A stretch of DNA of 64,000 bases from positions 1,984,001 to 2,048,000 of the forward strand of contig JABTUN010000001.1 of assembly GCA_015075365.1 (NCBI GenBank). Direction: 5' to 3'. Position 1 is the stretch's first letter. Each line of letters opens with the position of its first letter. This DNA comes from Verrucomicrobiaceae bacterium (GTDB lineage: Bacteria; Verrucomicrobiota; Verrucomicrobiia; Verrucomicrobiales; Verrucomicrobiaceae). The position numbers and the translations under genes were made by a program. Of this stretch, positions 16,584-25,507 are shown piece after piece. Under the pieces are notes generated by a model. The model saw nothing but the letters and a program-made list of their open reading frames with translations, was not told the DNA's origin and ran no database searches.

Positions 16584-17996
16584 TCATTGAGCCTGCTGAC
16601 CGCTCCACACCGGCCACCACGCGTCGAACTCGGACGGGCGCACTTTGATGCGCACGAGGTTGTTCGCATGCAGCGAGAGCAGCCGCTCCTCGATGAGCTC
16701 GAGGAAGTGCTCGCGGTCGCTGGCGGTGATGTTTTTCGCCGTCCAGCGACGGAGGAAGTCCGCCGCCTGCGGCTTGGTCATGCGCTTCACGACCACCTCG
16801 CGGGCGAGGTCCTTCAGCTCCATTCGGTAGCCGATGGCGATGCGGTCCGGGGAACCCATCTCGCCGCGGATGACGCCGTAGCGGATGCACGACTCCTCGT
16901 AGGCATGCACAAAGACCTCCCGCAGCACCTCCACGCGGTTCAGCTCATACACGGCGAGGATGCCCGTCGTGTAATCCCGCACCGGCACGCCGGTGAAGGA
17001 CAGCGGGCACATGTTCCCGCGGATGAGCGGGATGTTCGCCGCGAGACGCGAGGTGCGCTTGTTTCCATCGAGGAAGGGCTGCAGATACGGCATCTGCACC
17101 ATGAGGAAAAAGCAGCACTCCAGCGGATCGTGGATGGCCGCGGCCTTTTGCAGGATGAGGTCAAAGCACTCCTCGATGAGCGCGGGATTGTTCGTCGGAT
17201 GAAAAACACTCCCGCCGATGCCCACCGGCTTCGTGCGCAGGGCTCCCTCCACCTTCCGGCTCTCCAGCAGGTATTCCGTGAGGATCGCGTGCAGGTTGAG
17301 GAAGGTGTAGCGGTTGTAGCCGAGCTGTTCCGGCTCCTCGACGAGGAACTCGATGGCCGCCTTGTGATTGAGAATCATGAGCGCCTCCTGCTGCCGCGCG
17401 GGGTCATCGCTGCGGCCTTGCTGGAGAAGGAAATCCGTCTCCAGCAGGGAGAAGGTACTGCCCTCGAGGCGGCTGGAATTCCACACGAGGTCGATCACGA
17501 GCCGGTCCATCACCTGCCGGGCGTAAGTGCCTGGCGGCATGCCTTCCATGTCTGGCGGCAGGCCGCGGACCCGCAGATGCGCCCGCAGATTCTCTGGCAG
17601 CCAGGCCGTTTCATTCGGCACATAGCTGTCGAGGAACTCGCGACGGTAGCCCACGGGCTTCCGCAGGCTGTGATGCTCGCGAAAGTAGTCCTTCAGCTCC
17701 CGGAGCGGATCGCCCGCGTCGGCAGGTTGGTCCTCGCGCAGGAGGTTCGACTCGGAAAGCGGGATGGAAACCGGTGCGGGAGCAGGCTGCGTCGGCGGCT
17801 GGGCCGTCCGATACTTGGTCGCCCTTGCCTTGCCGACCCGCTCAAGCTGCCCGGCACGCACCATTTCGTCCAAACGACGTTGGAGCGTGCGGCGGGAGGC
17901 TTCCTTGCCGAATCGTGCCACGATCTCGTCAATGCCGAGGCCATTGCTGACCTCGGAAATGGCGCGATTCAGGACTTCTGGCGTGATTTCTGGCAT
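16584..17996 (-). CDS. Winged-helix/Fic domain protein with degenerate Fic motif
   Basis: A 470-residue two-part protein. Residues 1-62 form a predicted winged-helix DNA-binding domain (LGIDEIVARFG, then RRTLQRRLDEMVRAG as recognition helix and a VGKARATKYR wing). After a proline-rich linker, a Fic domain follows. The inhibitory-helix motif SSRLEG (174-179) fits the [S/T]xxxE[G/N] consensus. The core reads QPFLDGNKRTSR (306-317), where the catalytic His of HPFxxGNGR is Gln. Fic enzymes normally transfer AMP to protein hydroxyls; without the His this activity is doubtful, and I recall a sub-lineage with the same QPF..NKRTSRLAAN core. The start at 17996 was chosen because the frame upstream enters accD. 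No Shine-Dalgarno sequence is visible, and an array of direct repeats covers the start. Confidence 0.88.
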   Translation of the reverse strand: MPEITPEVLNRAISEVSNGLGIDEIVARFGKEASRRTLQRRLDEMVRAGQLERVGKARATKYRTAQPPTQPAPAPVSIPLSESNLLREDQPADAGDPLRELKDYFREHHSLRKPVGYRREFLDSYVPNETAWLPENLRAHLRVRGLPPDMEGMPPGTYARQVMDRLVIDLVWNSSRLEGSTFSLLETDFLLQQGRSDDPARQQEALMILNHKAAIEFLVEEPEQLGYNRYTFLNLHAILTEYLLESRKVEGALRTKPVGIGGSVFHPTNNPALIEECFDLILQKAAAIHDPLECCFFLMVQMPYLQPFLDGNKRTSRLAANIPLIRGNMCPLSFTGVPVRDYTTGILAVYELNRVEVLREVFVHAYEESCIRYGVIRGEMGSPDRIAIGYRMELKDLAREVVVKRMTKPQAADFLRRWTAKNITASDREHFLELIEERLLSLHANNLVRIKVRPSEFDAWWPVWSGQQAQ

Positions 17997-18067
17997 GATT
18001 AGCGCGATTTTGACATGATTCTGGCGCGATTCAATCAGTTTTTGGCATGATTTTAGAAATCGCGCCA
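17960..18067. promoter_or_regulatory. Phased direct-repeat array over the Fic gene start (candidate operator)
   Basis: Seven direct copies of a ten-base word, TGRCRYGATT with small variations, start at 17960, 17979, 17991, 18000, 18011, 18022 and 18043. An eighth copy lies in inverted orientation at 18058-18067. Steps are 19, 12, 9, 11, 11 and 21 bases, close to one or two helical turns, so the sites face the same side of the DNA. The array spans the first codons and the upstream region of a gene whose product has a winged helix. Auto-regulation is therefore the simplest reading. It is inferred from the sequence; no binding data exist. Confidence 0.6.
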
Positions 18068-18097
18068 AATTGTGCCACTCAAGCCATCGGGGCCCGC

Positions 18098-18931
18098 CTA
18101 CGCCTTCGCCATGTAGCGCAGCACTTTCGCCAGCGTGGCGCGCATGTCCCTGCGCTCGACGATCATGTCCACCAAGCCGTGCTGGAGCATGAACTCCGCC
18201 GTCTGGAAGCCCGGCGGCAGGTCCGCGTGCGTCGTCTCTTTCACCACGCGCGGACCGGCGAAACCGATCATGCACTTTGGCTCGGCGAGGATCAGATCGC
18301 CCAGCGTGGCAAAACTGGCCGTCACGCCGCCGGTTGTGGGATGCGTGAGCACCGAAATATACGGCAGGCGTGCCTCCGCGTGGCGCGCGAGCGCTCCGCT
18401 GGTCTTCGCCATCTGCATGAGACTGAGGATGCCCTCGTGCATGCGCGCACCGCCGGAGGCGGAGAACACGATGACGGGCTTTTTCTCCGCCGTGGCCGCC
18501 TCGATCGCGCGTGTGATCTTTTCACCCACCACGCTGCCCATGCTGGCTCCGAGGAAGCGGAAATCCATGATCGCCACCAGGACGGGAAGCCCCTCAATAG
18601 TGCCCCGACCGGTCACCACTGCCTCACCAAGGCCGGTTTTTTGCTGGTAAGCCTTCACTTTGTCGAGGTAGCCCTTGAAGCCAAGCGCGTTCACAGAGTC
18701 GAGCTTCGCGTCCATCTCCACAAAGCTCCCCTCATCAAGGAGGTTCGTCAGGCGCTCGCCGGAACTGATGGTGAAATGGTAGCCGCAGTGCGTGCAGACG
18801 CGGAGATTCTTGGTCAGGGCGTCCTCAAAGAGACTTTCGCCGCAGGACGGACACTTCGTCCAAAGGCCCTCCGGCATGTCTTTCTTTTTCTCTCCGAGTT
18901 CGTCAACTGAGCGTTTTTTGAAAAATCCCAT
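18098..18931 (-). CDS. accD: Acetyl-CoA carboxylase carboxyltransferase subunit beta
   Basis: The beta subunit of the carboxyltransferase that, with AccA, moves the carboxyl group from biotin to acetyl-CoA to give malonyl-CoA for fatty acid synthesis. The 277-residue product carries the N-terminal four-cysteine zinc ribbon (CPSCGE and CTHCGYHF) and the crotonase-like core with FSASGGARMHEGILSLMQMAK and PTTGGVTASFATLGD. It follows comF at a distance of 147 bases with no terminator visible. It ends 102 bases before the Fic start, so the Fic promoter region lies directly behind it. Confidence 0.96.
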   Translation of the reverse strand: MGFFKKRSVDELGEKKKDMPEGLWTKCPSCGESLFEDALTKNLRVCTHCGYHFTISSGERLTNLLDEGSFVEMDAKLDSVNALGFKGYLDKVKAYQQKTGLGEAVVTGRGTIEGLPVLVAIMDFRFLGASMGSVVGEKITRAIEAATAEKKPVIVFSASGGARMHEGILSLMQMAKTSGALARHAEARLPYISVLTHPTTGGVTASFATLGDLILAEPKCMIGFAGPRVVKETTHADLPPGFQTAEFMLQHGLVDMIVERRDMRATLAKVLRYMAKA

Positions 18932-19078
18932 GGTAGGTGTGGTTCAAGAGCGCCGGACGGCAGGCGGGCCGCCTCCGCACCACCTCCCCGACTACATCTC
19001 GCGGGAGCGGCGGACGAGGCAAAAACCGTCCACCCTGGGCTTGGAAACGACCGGGCTGTGCCGGACGCGGGGCCGATC

Positions 19079-19909
19079 CTAGCCGCGTGCCGCGGTGATG
19101 ACCACCACTTTTTCAGCCCCTCCCTCCTGCCGCAGCACGCGCGCGCATTCGCTCGTTGTGGCCCCGGTGGTGAAAACATCGTCCACCAGCAGGATTGACC
19201 GCCCCTTGATGGAAACGACGCGCCGCCAGGGCCTCGGCCGGCGCATCTGGAAGGCCCCGCGCAGATTTTTCAGCCGCTCCTCGCGGTCCAGTCGCGCTTG
19301 CACCTGCGTGGCGCGCACACGCCGCAGCACATCCGCCATCGGGATGCCTGTGAGCTCCGAGAGTCGCGTGGCCAGCTCGCGGCTTTGATTGTACTCGCGG
19401 TCTGTTTCGCGTGTGATGTGCAGCGGCACCGGCACGAGCAGCCAGGAGGACAAATCCAGCCCCTCCAGCCGCGGTTCGGCCAGCGTCCGCAGCGTCAGGC
19501 AGGCCAGGGCGCCCCGCAGATGCAGTTGGCGGCCATACTTGAAGCTGTGGATGATCTCCCGGATCACATCCTGCGCGCGATACGCCGCGATGGCGAAATC
19601 GAAGTGATATTTCCTCCCCTCGCAGTTCCAGCAGCGGAAGGAGCCGGTGATCGCCCCGTCATACACCTCGCCACAGCGCTCGCAGTAGGGGGGCTCAACG
19701 GGGATCAGCTTGTCCGTGCATCCCTTGCACAGCCACGCTGCTGTCTCCGAGCGGGGCGTGTCCAGTTCGGAGTCCAGCACCGTCTTGCAGCCGGCGCATA
19801 ATCTCGGGAAGACAAGGTCCTTCAGCGCTGTCGCCGCCGGCTGCAACATGCGTTGCAGCCGCGTCGGTTCGCGCGGGCCGGGGTAGGACATGGCGGGAGG
19901 ATACTCCAC
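19079..19909 (-). CDS. ComF family phosphoribosyltransferase-like protein
   Basis: A 276-residue ComF-family protein. It has an N-terminal double zinc-finger region (PRLCAGCKTVL, CKGC, CERCGEVYDG, CWNCEGRKY) and a C-terminal type I phosphoribosyltransferase fold with the PRPP-binding loop ILLVDDVFTTGATTSECARVL. ComF homologues take part in DNA uptake and recombination in competent bacteria and are conserved well outside them. The start could be 19909 or 19891 (MSYPGP); both leave the domains intact. Upstream is an inverted repeat and the divergent purT. Downstream accD is in the same direction. Confidence 0.9.
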   Translation of the reverse strand: MEYPPAMSYPGPREPTRLQRMLQPAATALKDLVFPRLCAGCKTVLDSELDTPRSETAAWLCKGCTDKLIPVEPPYCERCGEVYDGAITGSFRCWNCEGRKYHFDFAIAAYRAQDVIREIIHSFKYGRQLHLRGALACLTLRTLAEPRLEGLDLSSWLLVPVPLHITRETDREYNQSRELATRLSELTGIPMADVLRRVRATQVQARLDREERLKNLRGAFQMRRPRPWRRVVSIKGRSILLVDDVFTTGATTSECARVLRQEGGAEKVVVITAARG

Positions 19910-19937
19910 GCCGACTTATTTGTGAATTTTTTCCACA

Positions 19938-20000
19938 GGAGTAATGGAGTCATGGAGTGCTGGGAAACAAAACTCCATCACTCCAATACTCCACCACTCC
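19938..20000. repeat. Intergenic inverted repeat with 8-base tandem units (GGAGTNNT)
   Basis: Left arm 19938-19965 reads GGAGTAAT, GGAGTCAT, GGAGTGCT, GGGA. The right arm, 19972-20000, gives on the other strand GGAGTGGT, GGAGTATT, GGAGTGAT, GGAGT. The arms pair with a six-base loop; the GGAGT core is kept and the spacer bases vary. It sits in the divergent space between comF and purT, 87 bases upstream of purT. No T-run follows. Confidence 0.85.
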
Positions 20001-20086
20001 AAAGGCCCGTGAGTCTCCAAAAGTGATGCCGCAGGCTGCAAGCAAATGCGATTTGCCGCCCGCCAAGTACCGGCCTAAATCGCCGC

Positions 20087-21268
20087 ATGGCATGCATCGG
20101 CACTCCTCTTTCCTCCTCCGCTACCAAAGTCATGCTCCTCGGCTCCGGCGAGCTCGGCAAGGAGGTCGTCATCGAACTCCAGCGCCTCGGCTGCGAGGTC
20201 ATCGCCGTCGATCGCTACGCCAACGCGCCCGCCATGCAGGTCGCCCACCGCAGCCACGTCATCTCCATGCTCGATGGCGACGCGCTGCGCCGCATCGTCG
20301 ATGTCGAAAAGCCCAACTGCATCGTGCCCGAGATCGAGGCCATCGCCACCGACACGCTGCTCGAGCTCGAAAAAGAAGGCTACCGCGTCGTCCCCACCGC
20401 GCGCGCCGCCAAGCTCACCATGAACCGCGAAGGCATCCGCCGCCTCGCCGCCGAGGAACTCGGCCTCAAAACCTCGCCGTATGTCTTTGCGTCCACGGAA
20501 GAAGAATTCCGCGCTGCGATTGAAAAAATCGGCATGCCCTGCGTCGTGAAGCCCATCATGAGCAGTTCCGGCAAGGGCCAGAGCGTCGTGAAAAAGAAAT
20601 CCGACATCGCCAAGTCCTGGCAATACGCCCAGGAGGGCGGCCGCGCCGGCAAAGGCAAGGTCATCGTCGAAGGCTTCGTCGAGTTCGACTACGAGATCAC
20701 CATGCTCACCGTCCGCCACGTTGGCGGCACCTCCTTCTGCGCCCCCGTCGGCCACACGCAGATCAAGGGCGACTACCGCGAGTCCTGGCAGCCGCACCCC
20801 ATGTCGAAAAAAGCGCTCAAAGCCGCCGAAAAGATGGCCGGCGCCATCACCGAGGCCCTCGGTGGCCGAGGGCTCTTCGGCGTCGAGATGTTCATCAAAG
20901 GCGACGACGTCATCTTCAGCGAGGTCTCCCCCCGTCCGCACGACACCGGCCTCGTCACGCTCATCTCGCAGGACTTGAGCGAATTCGCCCTCCACGTCCG
21001 CGCCATCCTCGGCCTGCCGATCCCGAACATCCACCAGCACGGCCCCAGCGCGAGCTGCGCCGTGCTCGTCGCCGGCGAATCCTCCCAGGTGCAGTTCGGC
21101 AAGCTCGACAAAGTCCTCGCCGAGCCCGACACGCAGATCCGCCTCTTCGGCAAACCCAACGTCAGCGGCCAGCGCCGCATGGCCGTCACCCTCGCCCGCG
21201 CGAAAAACATCAATGAAGCCCGCGCCAAGGCCCATCGGGCCGCCAAGGCGATGCAGATTCGTTTATGA
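20087..21268 (+). CDS. purT: Formate-dependent phosphoribosylglycinamide formyltransferase
   Basis: A 393-residue ATP-grasp enzyme that makes formyl-GAR from GAR, formate and ATP, the folate-independent alternative to PurN in purine synthesis. It is collinear with E. coli PurT from the first residues: [23 protein letters not shown], then [22 protein letters not shown]. The ATP-grasp signatures [11 protein letters not shown] and [19 protein letters not shown] are present. The start at 20087 matches the known N-terminus. No other pur genes are adjacent; it faces away from comF across a repeat-bearing gap. Confidence 0.97.
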   Translation: MACIGTPLSSSATKVMLLGSGELGKEVVIELQRLGCEVIAVDRYANAPAMQVAHRSHVISMLDGDALRRIVDVEKPNCIVPEIEAIATDTLLELEKEGYRVVPTARAAKLTMNREGIRRLAAEELGLKTSPYVFASTEEEFRAAIEKIGMPCVVKPIMSSSGKGQSVVKKKSDIAKSWQYAQEGGRAGKGKVIVEGFVEFDYEITMLTVRHVGGTSFCAPVGHTQIKGDYRESWQPHPMSKKALKAAEKMAGAITEALGGRGLFGVEMFIKGDDVIFSEVSPRPHDTGLVTLISQDLSEFALHVRAILGLPIPNIHQHGPSASCAVLVAGESSQVQFGKLDKVLAEPDTQIRLFGKPNVSGQRRMAVTLARAKNINEARAKAHRAAKAMQIRL

Positions 21269-21294
21269 CCGCCGTCTGCTGCCGGCTCCCGGTC

Positions 21295-22125
21295 TCACAC
21301 CCGGATCATGTCCTTCAGCACCTGCCAGTAGAGGTAGAAACAGCCGCGCCATGAGTAGCGAAACTCGCCCGCGCCTTCTTTGACGAGGAGTCCTTCGCTC
21401 AGATTGTGGTCCACCTGCATGTTGATGTCTCGCTGTACATAGGCATGCAGGCATTCCGTGTCCTGCGGTGCCAGATCCTCGAGCTCCAGGCCCTGGAATC
21501 GCAGGAATTCCTCGTGGTCGGCCAGCAGATCCTCCATCGAGGACGCTTCCTCGTAGCGGTTGACCAGATGCTTCGGGGCGTCCTTCATTGTCGGAGGATA
21601 CGGGAAGTTTGATGTGCTGTAGACAATGCCGTTTTTGCCGCGCGAGGTCAGCTTCACATAGGGGATGCTCATGCCCGCCTGGAGCGCCAGGGCCACAGAG
21701 GCCTGCGTGCGCTTCTCCTCATGATAGAACAACCGCATGAAGTGGTCGATCTCGCTCCACTTCCACCCGGTGTCCTCCACCAGGACGAACCCGCAGTCCT
21801 CCACCTCCTGTGAGAGGCTTTGCAGGTCCGGGAAAACCTCGCGTGAAGGCGGGAACCGCGAGATGACCTCGTTCTTCAGCGGAAAACGCAGCCGCCGCAC
21901 ATGAAAGATGATTTCCATCCAGGGGATCAGGAACCAGCCCAGCACAAACAAGGTGCCGCCCGCATGCTGGCCGCCGGTCAGGTAGTAGCCGGTAAGATAA
22001 AGCGCTGCCAGAAAGCTGATCGATCCCAGCTTGGCGATGTAGCGGTTTTCGGAGGTCCGGCAGGCAAAGGCAAACACCACCGCCGCGGCCACAAAAAGAA
22101 GGTGCTGGATTGTCGAGGCTTCCAT
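21295..22125 (-). CDS. Membrane-anchored protein of unknown function
   Basis: A 276-residue protein with three hydrophobic segments in the first 75 residues (around 5-22, 32-48 and 57-75). A large soluble C-terminal domain of about 190 residues follows, predicted to lie in the cytoplasm or periplasm. The soluble part is rich in aromatic and acidic residues and has no motif I can name. The segment LGWFLIPWMEIIFHVRRLRFPLK at the end of the helices looks like a conserved membrane exit. It is convergent with purT, with a 26-base gap, and divergent from the MMPL transporter. A lineage-specific conserved protein is the most likely reading. Confidence 0.65.
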   Translation of the reverse strand: MEASTIQHLLFVAAAVVFAFACRTSENRYIAKLGSISFLAALYLTGYYLTGGQHAGGTLFVLGWFLIPWMEIIFHVRRLRFPLKNEVISRFPPSREVFPDLQSLSQEVEDCGFVLVEDTGWKWSEIDHFMRLFYHEEKRTQASVALALQAGMSIPYVKLTSRGKNGIVYSTSNFPYPPTMKDAPKHLVNRYEEASSMEDLLADHEEFLRFQGLELEDLAPQDTECLHAYVQRDINMQVDHNLSEGLLVKEGAGEFRYSWRGCFYLYWQVLKDMIRV

Positions 22126-22170
22126 GAACGGACTGGCTGTCGCTGAAATTTTCTGGTGCGAGGTTATAAG

Positions 22171-24558
22171 ATGCCACCTCGCGAATCAATGCTCATTTCA
22201 AACGCCATGCCCGCTGCCTTTTCGCGCCTCCTGTTCATTGTTCTCGTCGCCCTCGCGGGCTGGTTCGGCGTCTCGCGGCTCGATTTCGATGTCGATCCTC
22301 TGTCGCTCCTCCCTCAAGATTTGCCCGGATTGCAAGGCACGCGGCTTTTTCGCGATTTGAAGCGCGACCAGCTCATCGTGGCCTTCCAGGGGGAGGATGC
22401 GGAGCTGCTCGAAGTGGCCGCGGAGTCGCTCGCGGAGCATCTCGCGGCGAGAACGGACCTTGTGGCCGCCGTTCGCCACAAGTCGCTGCTGCAATCCGAC
22501 CCCGAGGTCATCGCGGAGGTCATCGCGTGGCTGTGGCGCAACGCGCCGCCGGAAAAAGTCGCTGCGCTGGCCGCCGCGCTCGCGCCGGAGAAGCTCCCCG
22601 CTCTGCTCGAAAACTCCCGCGAGGCCGCCGCGAACTCGTTCGACCTCCAGGATGCCACGCTCACCGGCTACGACCCCTTCGGCATCGCCCGTGGCGTCCT
22701 GGCGATGTTTTCCTCCGGCGGTGACGCGGCGATGCCCGCGGACGAGTTTTCATCCGCGGACGGCACGCTGCGTCTTCTCTTCATCAAACCGCCCGCCGGC
22801 GTGCTGGCCGACTATCGTACGATCAGTGCCTGGCTCGCGAAACTGAGGCGGGAAGTCCGCGAGATCTGGCGGCAGGGCGATCCGGAGCTCGCGAAGATTC
22901 AAATAGGCTTCACTGGTGATCCGGCCTTCCAGGCGGAGATTGCCACCGGCATGGAGGCGGACATGCGGCAGTCGATTTCGGCCGTCACCTTGATTGTGGG
23001 CTTTCTCTTCTGGCTGCTGCACCGGCGCATCGTGCCGCTGTTCTGGCTGCTGCTGGCCATCTTGTGCGCGAACCTGCTCACGCTCGGCGCGGCGGGTGCC
23101 ATCTACGGATCCCTCAATGTCATGAGCATGGGCTTTGCCGCGATTTTGACCGGCCTTATCGAAGATTTCGGCGTCATAGGCCTGCATGCGGCCTCGGCGC
23201 ATCCGCGCGAGTCGTATCACGAGATCCGCCGCCGCGTGCTGCCGGGCGTCACGTGGTCCGCGGTGACCATCGCGGCCATTTTTGCCGCGCTCGGTCTCAG
23301 CCAGCTTCCGGGCGTGGCACAGCTCGGCATGCTCGCGGCGCTCGGGGTGCTCATCGGCGCGGCGGTGATGCTGCTGGGCTTTTTGCCGCTGGGGATGAAG
23401 CCATATGTTGTTCATGCTGCAGCGGGCGAAACGCCCGCGCCGCGTCTGGGCCTCACGCTGCAAAAAACCTTCTCCTGGCTCCTCGCCGCCCTGCTTCTCG
23501 CCGCCACGGCTTCGATTGTCCTCAAAGGCCTGCCGCGGGCCGATTTCGGCTCCTCCGTGCTGCGCCCGGAGCAAAGCGAGGCCTTCGACGTCTCCGAGCA
23601 GATCGAGACTCAAATGATCGCCAATGATCAAACCATCCCGCTGCTCTTCCTTGCCGCCAGTCCGGATCAACTCCGCCAAAAACTCGCCGAAGCGGGCAAG
23701 CTGCTCATCGGGACGCCTCACACGCTGCCCACCGCCGTCATTCCCGATGCCAACCACCAGCGCACCAACGCGCCTGCCCTCCAAAAGCTCGCCGCGAACG
23801 AAAAAGTCCTCCAAACGGCCCTCGACACCGCCGGCTTCACCGGCACCGCCTTCTCGCTCACGCAAAAGGTCCTCGCGAAATGGTCGTCACCTCTGACTTC
23901 GAGCGTCTCACCTCTCACCGGCCTGATCTCCACCGCGCCAGACGGTTCCATGACCGCGATCGGCTCCTTTTCGCCTCCCGGAGGCATCCACGATCCGCTG
24001 CTCGCGAAGCTCGAAAGCATCCCCGGCGTCCATCCTGCGGGCTGGAGCTACCTGCGCGCCTCGCTGGAGCCGCTGTTGAAGCGTGAGATCACGCGCGTGT
24101 GCCTGCCCACCGCCGGCATCGCGCTCGTGCTCTTCGTGCTCGTCTTCCACGGCTGGCGGGAGCGGCTCTATGCCTTTGGCGTGCTCGCGGCGAGCGCGTG
24201 GGTGCTGCTCGGCGGCATGGCGGCCTTTGACTGGACATGGAATCTCATGAGCATCGGCGCTGTGCCGCTGTGCCTCGGTCTCGGTCTCGATTTCACCATC
24301 CACATGATGCACACGCTGCGGGAAAAAGGCGCCACCGCCGCGCATGCCGCGTCCCTCGGTCGCTCGCTCGCCTACTGCGGCCTCAGCACCGGCCTGGCTT
24401 TCGGTTCCCTGGCCGCCGGTGGTAATCACGGCCTCATCTCCCTGGGCTTCATCACCATGACAGGCGTGCTCACGGTGCTGCTGGCCAGTTCGTTCGCCCT
24501 GCCGTTCCTGTGGTTTCACGGCAGGAGTCTTCCTGATCGCGCGGATGCCGGGACCTGA
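22171..24558 (+). CDS. MMPL/RND family exporter
   Basis: A membrane protein of 795 residues with the duplicated RND architecture: a first helix near the N-terminus, a large periplasmic loop, about five helices (around residues 270-410), then a second helix, loop and helix block. Family features include the segment GFAAILTGLIEDFGVIGLHA in the first block and the matching LGLGLDFTIHMMHTLRE in the second, which hold the acidic residues of the proton path. A start at 22171 is preferred because GAGG lies seven bases upstream; 22156 (GTG), 22189 and 22207 are alternatives. MMPL proteins export lipids or lipid-linked molecules. A polyprenyl synthase gene follows after 49 bases, hinting at isoprenoid cargo, which is inference. 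Confidence 0.88.
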   Translation: MPPRESMLISNAMPAAFSRLLFIVLVALAGWFGVSRLDFDVDPLSLLPQDLPGLQGTRLFRDLKRDQLIVAFQGEDAELLEVAAESLAEHLAARTDLVAAVRHKSLLQSDPEVIAEVIAWLWRNAPPEKVAALAAALAPEKLPALLENSREAAANSFDLQDATLTGYDPFGIARGVLAMFSSGGDAAMPADEFSSADGTLRLLFIKPPAGVLADYRTISAWLAKLRREVREIWRQGDPELAKIQIGFTGDPAFQAEIATGMEADMRQSISAVTLIVGFLFWLLHRRIVPLFWLLLAILCANLLTLGAAGAIYGSLNVMSMGFAAILTGLIEDFGVIGLHAASAHPRESYHEIRRRVLPGVTWSAVTIAAIFAALGLSQLPGVAQLGMLAALGVLIGAAVMLLGFLPLGMKPYVVHAAAGETPAPRLGLTLQKTFSWLLAALLLAATASIVLKGLPRADFGSSVLRPEQSEAFDVSEQIETQMIANDQTIPLLFLAASPDQLRQKLAEAGKLLIGTPHTLPTAVIPDANHQRTNAPALQKLAANEKVLQTALDTAGFTGTAFSLTQKVLAKWSSPLTSSVSPLTGLISTAPDGSMTAIGSFSPPGGIHDPLLAKLESIPGVHPAGWSYLRASLEPLLKREITRVCLPTAGIALVLFVLVFHGWRERLYAFGVLAASAWVLLGGMAAFDWTWNLMSIGAVPLCLGLGLDFTIHMMHTLREKGATAAHAASLGRSLAYCGLSTGLAFGSLAAGGNHGLISLGFITMTGVLTVLLASSFALPFLWFHGRSLPDRADAGT

Positions 24559-24607
24559 CTGCGAAAAGACGCTCGAATTGGCGGGGAGCACGGCTAAAAG
24601 GGCAGGG

Positions 24608-25495
24608 ATGTCACCCGACTTGAAGACCTACCTCGCCCAACGCTGCCAGATCATCGACGCCGCGCTCGACCAGTGCATCCCGTCCGCTGAAACCCGGCCC
24701 GTCTCGCTTCACAAGGCCATGCGGCACAGTGTTTTCGCAGGCGGGAAACGTCTGCGGCCCATCCTCACGCTCGCGGCGGCGGAGGCCTGCGGCGGCAGCC
24801 TCGAGCATGCCATGCCCGGGGCCTGCGCTGTCGAATGCCTGCATACCTATTCCCTCATCCATGACGATCTGCCCTGCATGGACAATGATGACATGCGCCG
24901 TGGTGTGCCCACATGCCACATTGTCTTTGGCGAGGCCATTGCCTTGCTCGCGGGGGATGCGCTCCAGGCGCTCGCTTTTGAACTCACGGCCCGCACGCCC
25001 GCCACCGCCCGCCACACGACCGCGGACATGGTCGCCGAGCTTGCCCGGACCGCCGGAAGCTTGCGTCTCGTCGGCGGGCAGGTCGCCGATCTCGAGGGTG
25101 AGCAGAAAAAGCTGCCGCTGGAGGATCTGCGCTTCGTGCATGAGGGGAAAACCGCCGCGCTGCTCACCACCAGCATCAAGCTCGGCGCGATGAGCGCGAA
25201 CGCGACCGCGGAGCAACTGCAGGCGCTGCATGACTTCGGCATGGCCACCGGCCTCGCCTTTCAGATCATCGACGACATTCTCGACGTGACGCAGACCAGT
25301 GAGAAACTCGGCAAAAGCGCCGGGAAGGATCTCGCCTCGGAAAAGAGCACCTATCCCGCGCTGCTCGGGCTGGACGGCTCCCGCGCGGAGGCCCAGCGCC
25401 TCACCCGCGCGGCGCACGAGGCGCTGGCCATCTTTGGCGGGCACGGCACACGGCTGCGTGAGCTCGCGGACTACTTGCTGAATCGCGACTACTGA
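24608..25495 (+). CDS. Polyprenyl synthetase (farnesyl/geranylgeranyl diphosphate synthase type)
   Basis: A 295-residue trans-isoprenyl diphosphate synthase. The first aspartate-rich motif is HDDLPCMDNDDMRRG and the second is FQIIDDILDVT. GGKRLRPILTL in front binds the homoallylic substrate. The extended first motif DDLPCMDND belongs to short-chain, IspA-type enzymes that make C15 or C20 diphosphates. The start at 24608 is preferred because AGGGCAGG precedes it; the frame extends to 24545 and would overlap the transporter. It is downstream of the MMPL exporter in the same direction, so both may be one unit for an isoprenoid product. Confidence 0.93.
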   Translation: MSPDLKTYLAQRCQIIDAALDQCIPSAETRPVSLHKAMRHSVFAGGKRLRPILTLAAAEACGGSLEHAMPGACAVECLHTYSLIHDDLPCMDNDDMRRGVPTCHIVFGEAIALLAGDALQALAFELTARTPATARHTTADMVAELARTAGSLRLVGGQVADLEGEQKKLPLEDLRFVHEGKTAALLTTSIKLGAMSANATAEQLQALHDFGMATGLAFQIIDDILDVTQTSEKLGKSAGKDLASEKSTYPALLGLDGSRAEAQRLTRAAHEALAIFGGHGTRLRELADYLLNRDY

Positions 25496-25507
25496 TCTGA
25501 ACAAGCC

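Noticed and set aside
15090..18002. Plus-strand frames of about 490 and 470 codons opposite the DUF1501 and Fic genes
   Set aside because: Shadow frames; the minus-strand products have a Tat signal and Fic signatures.
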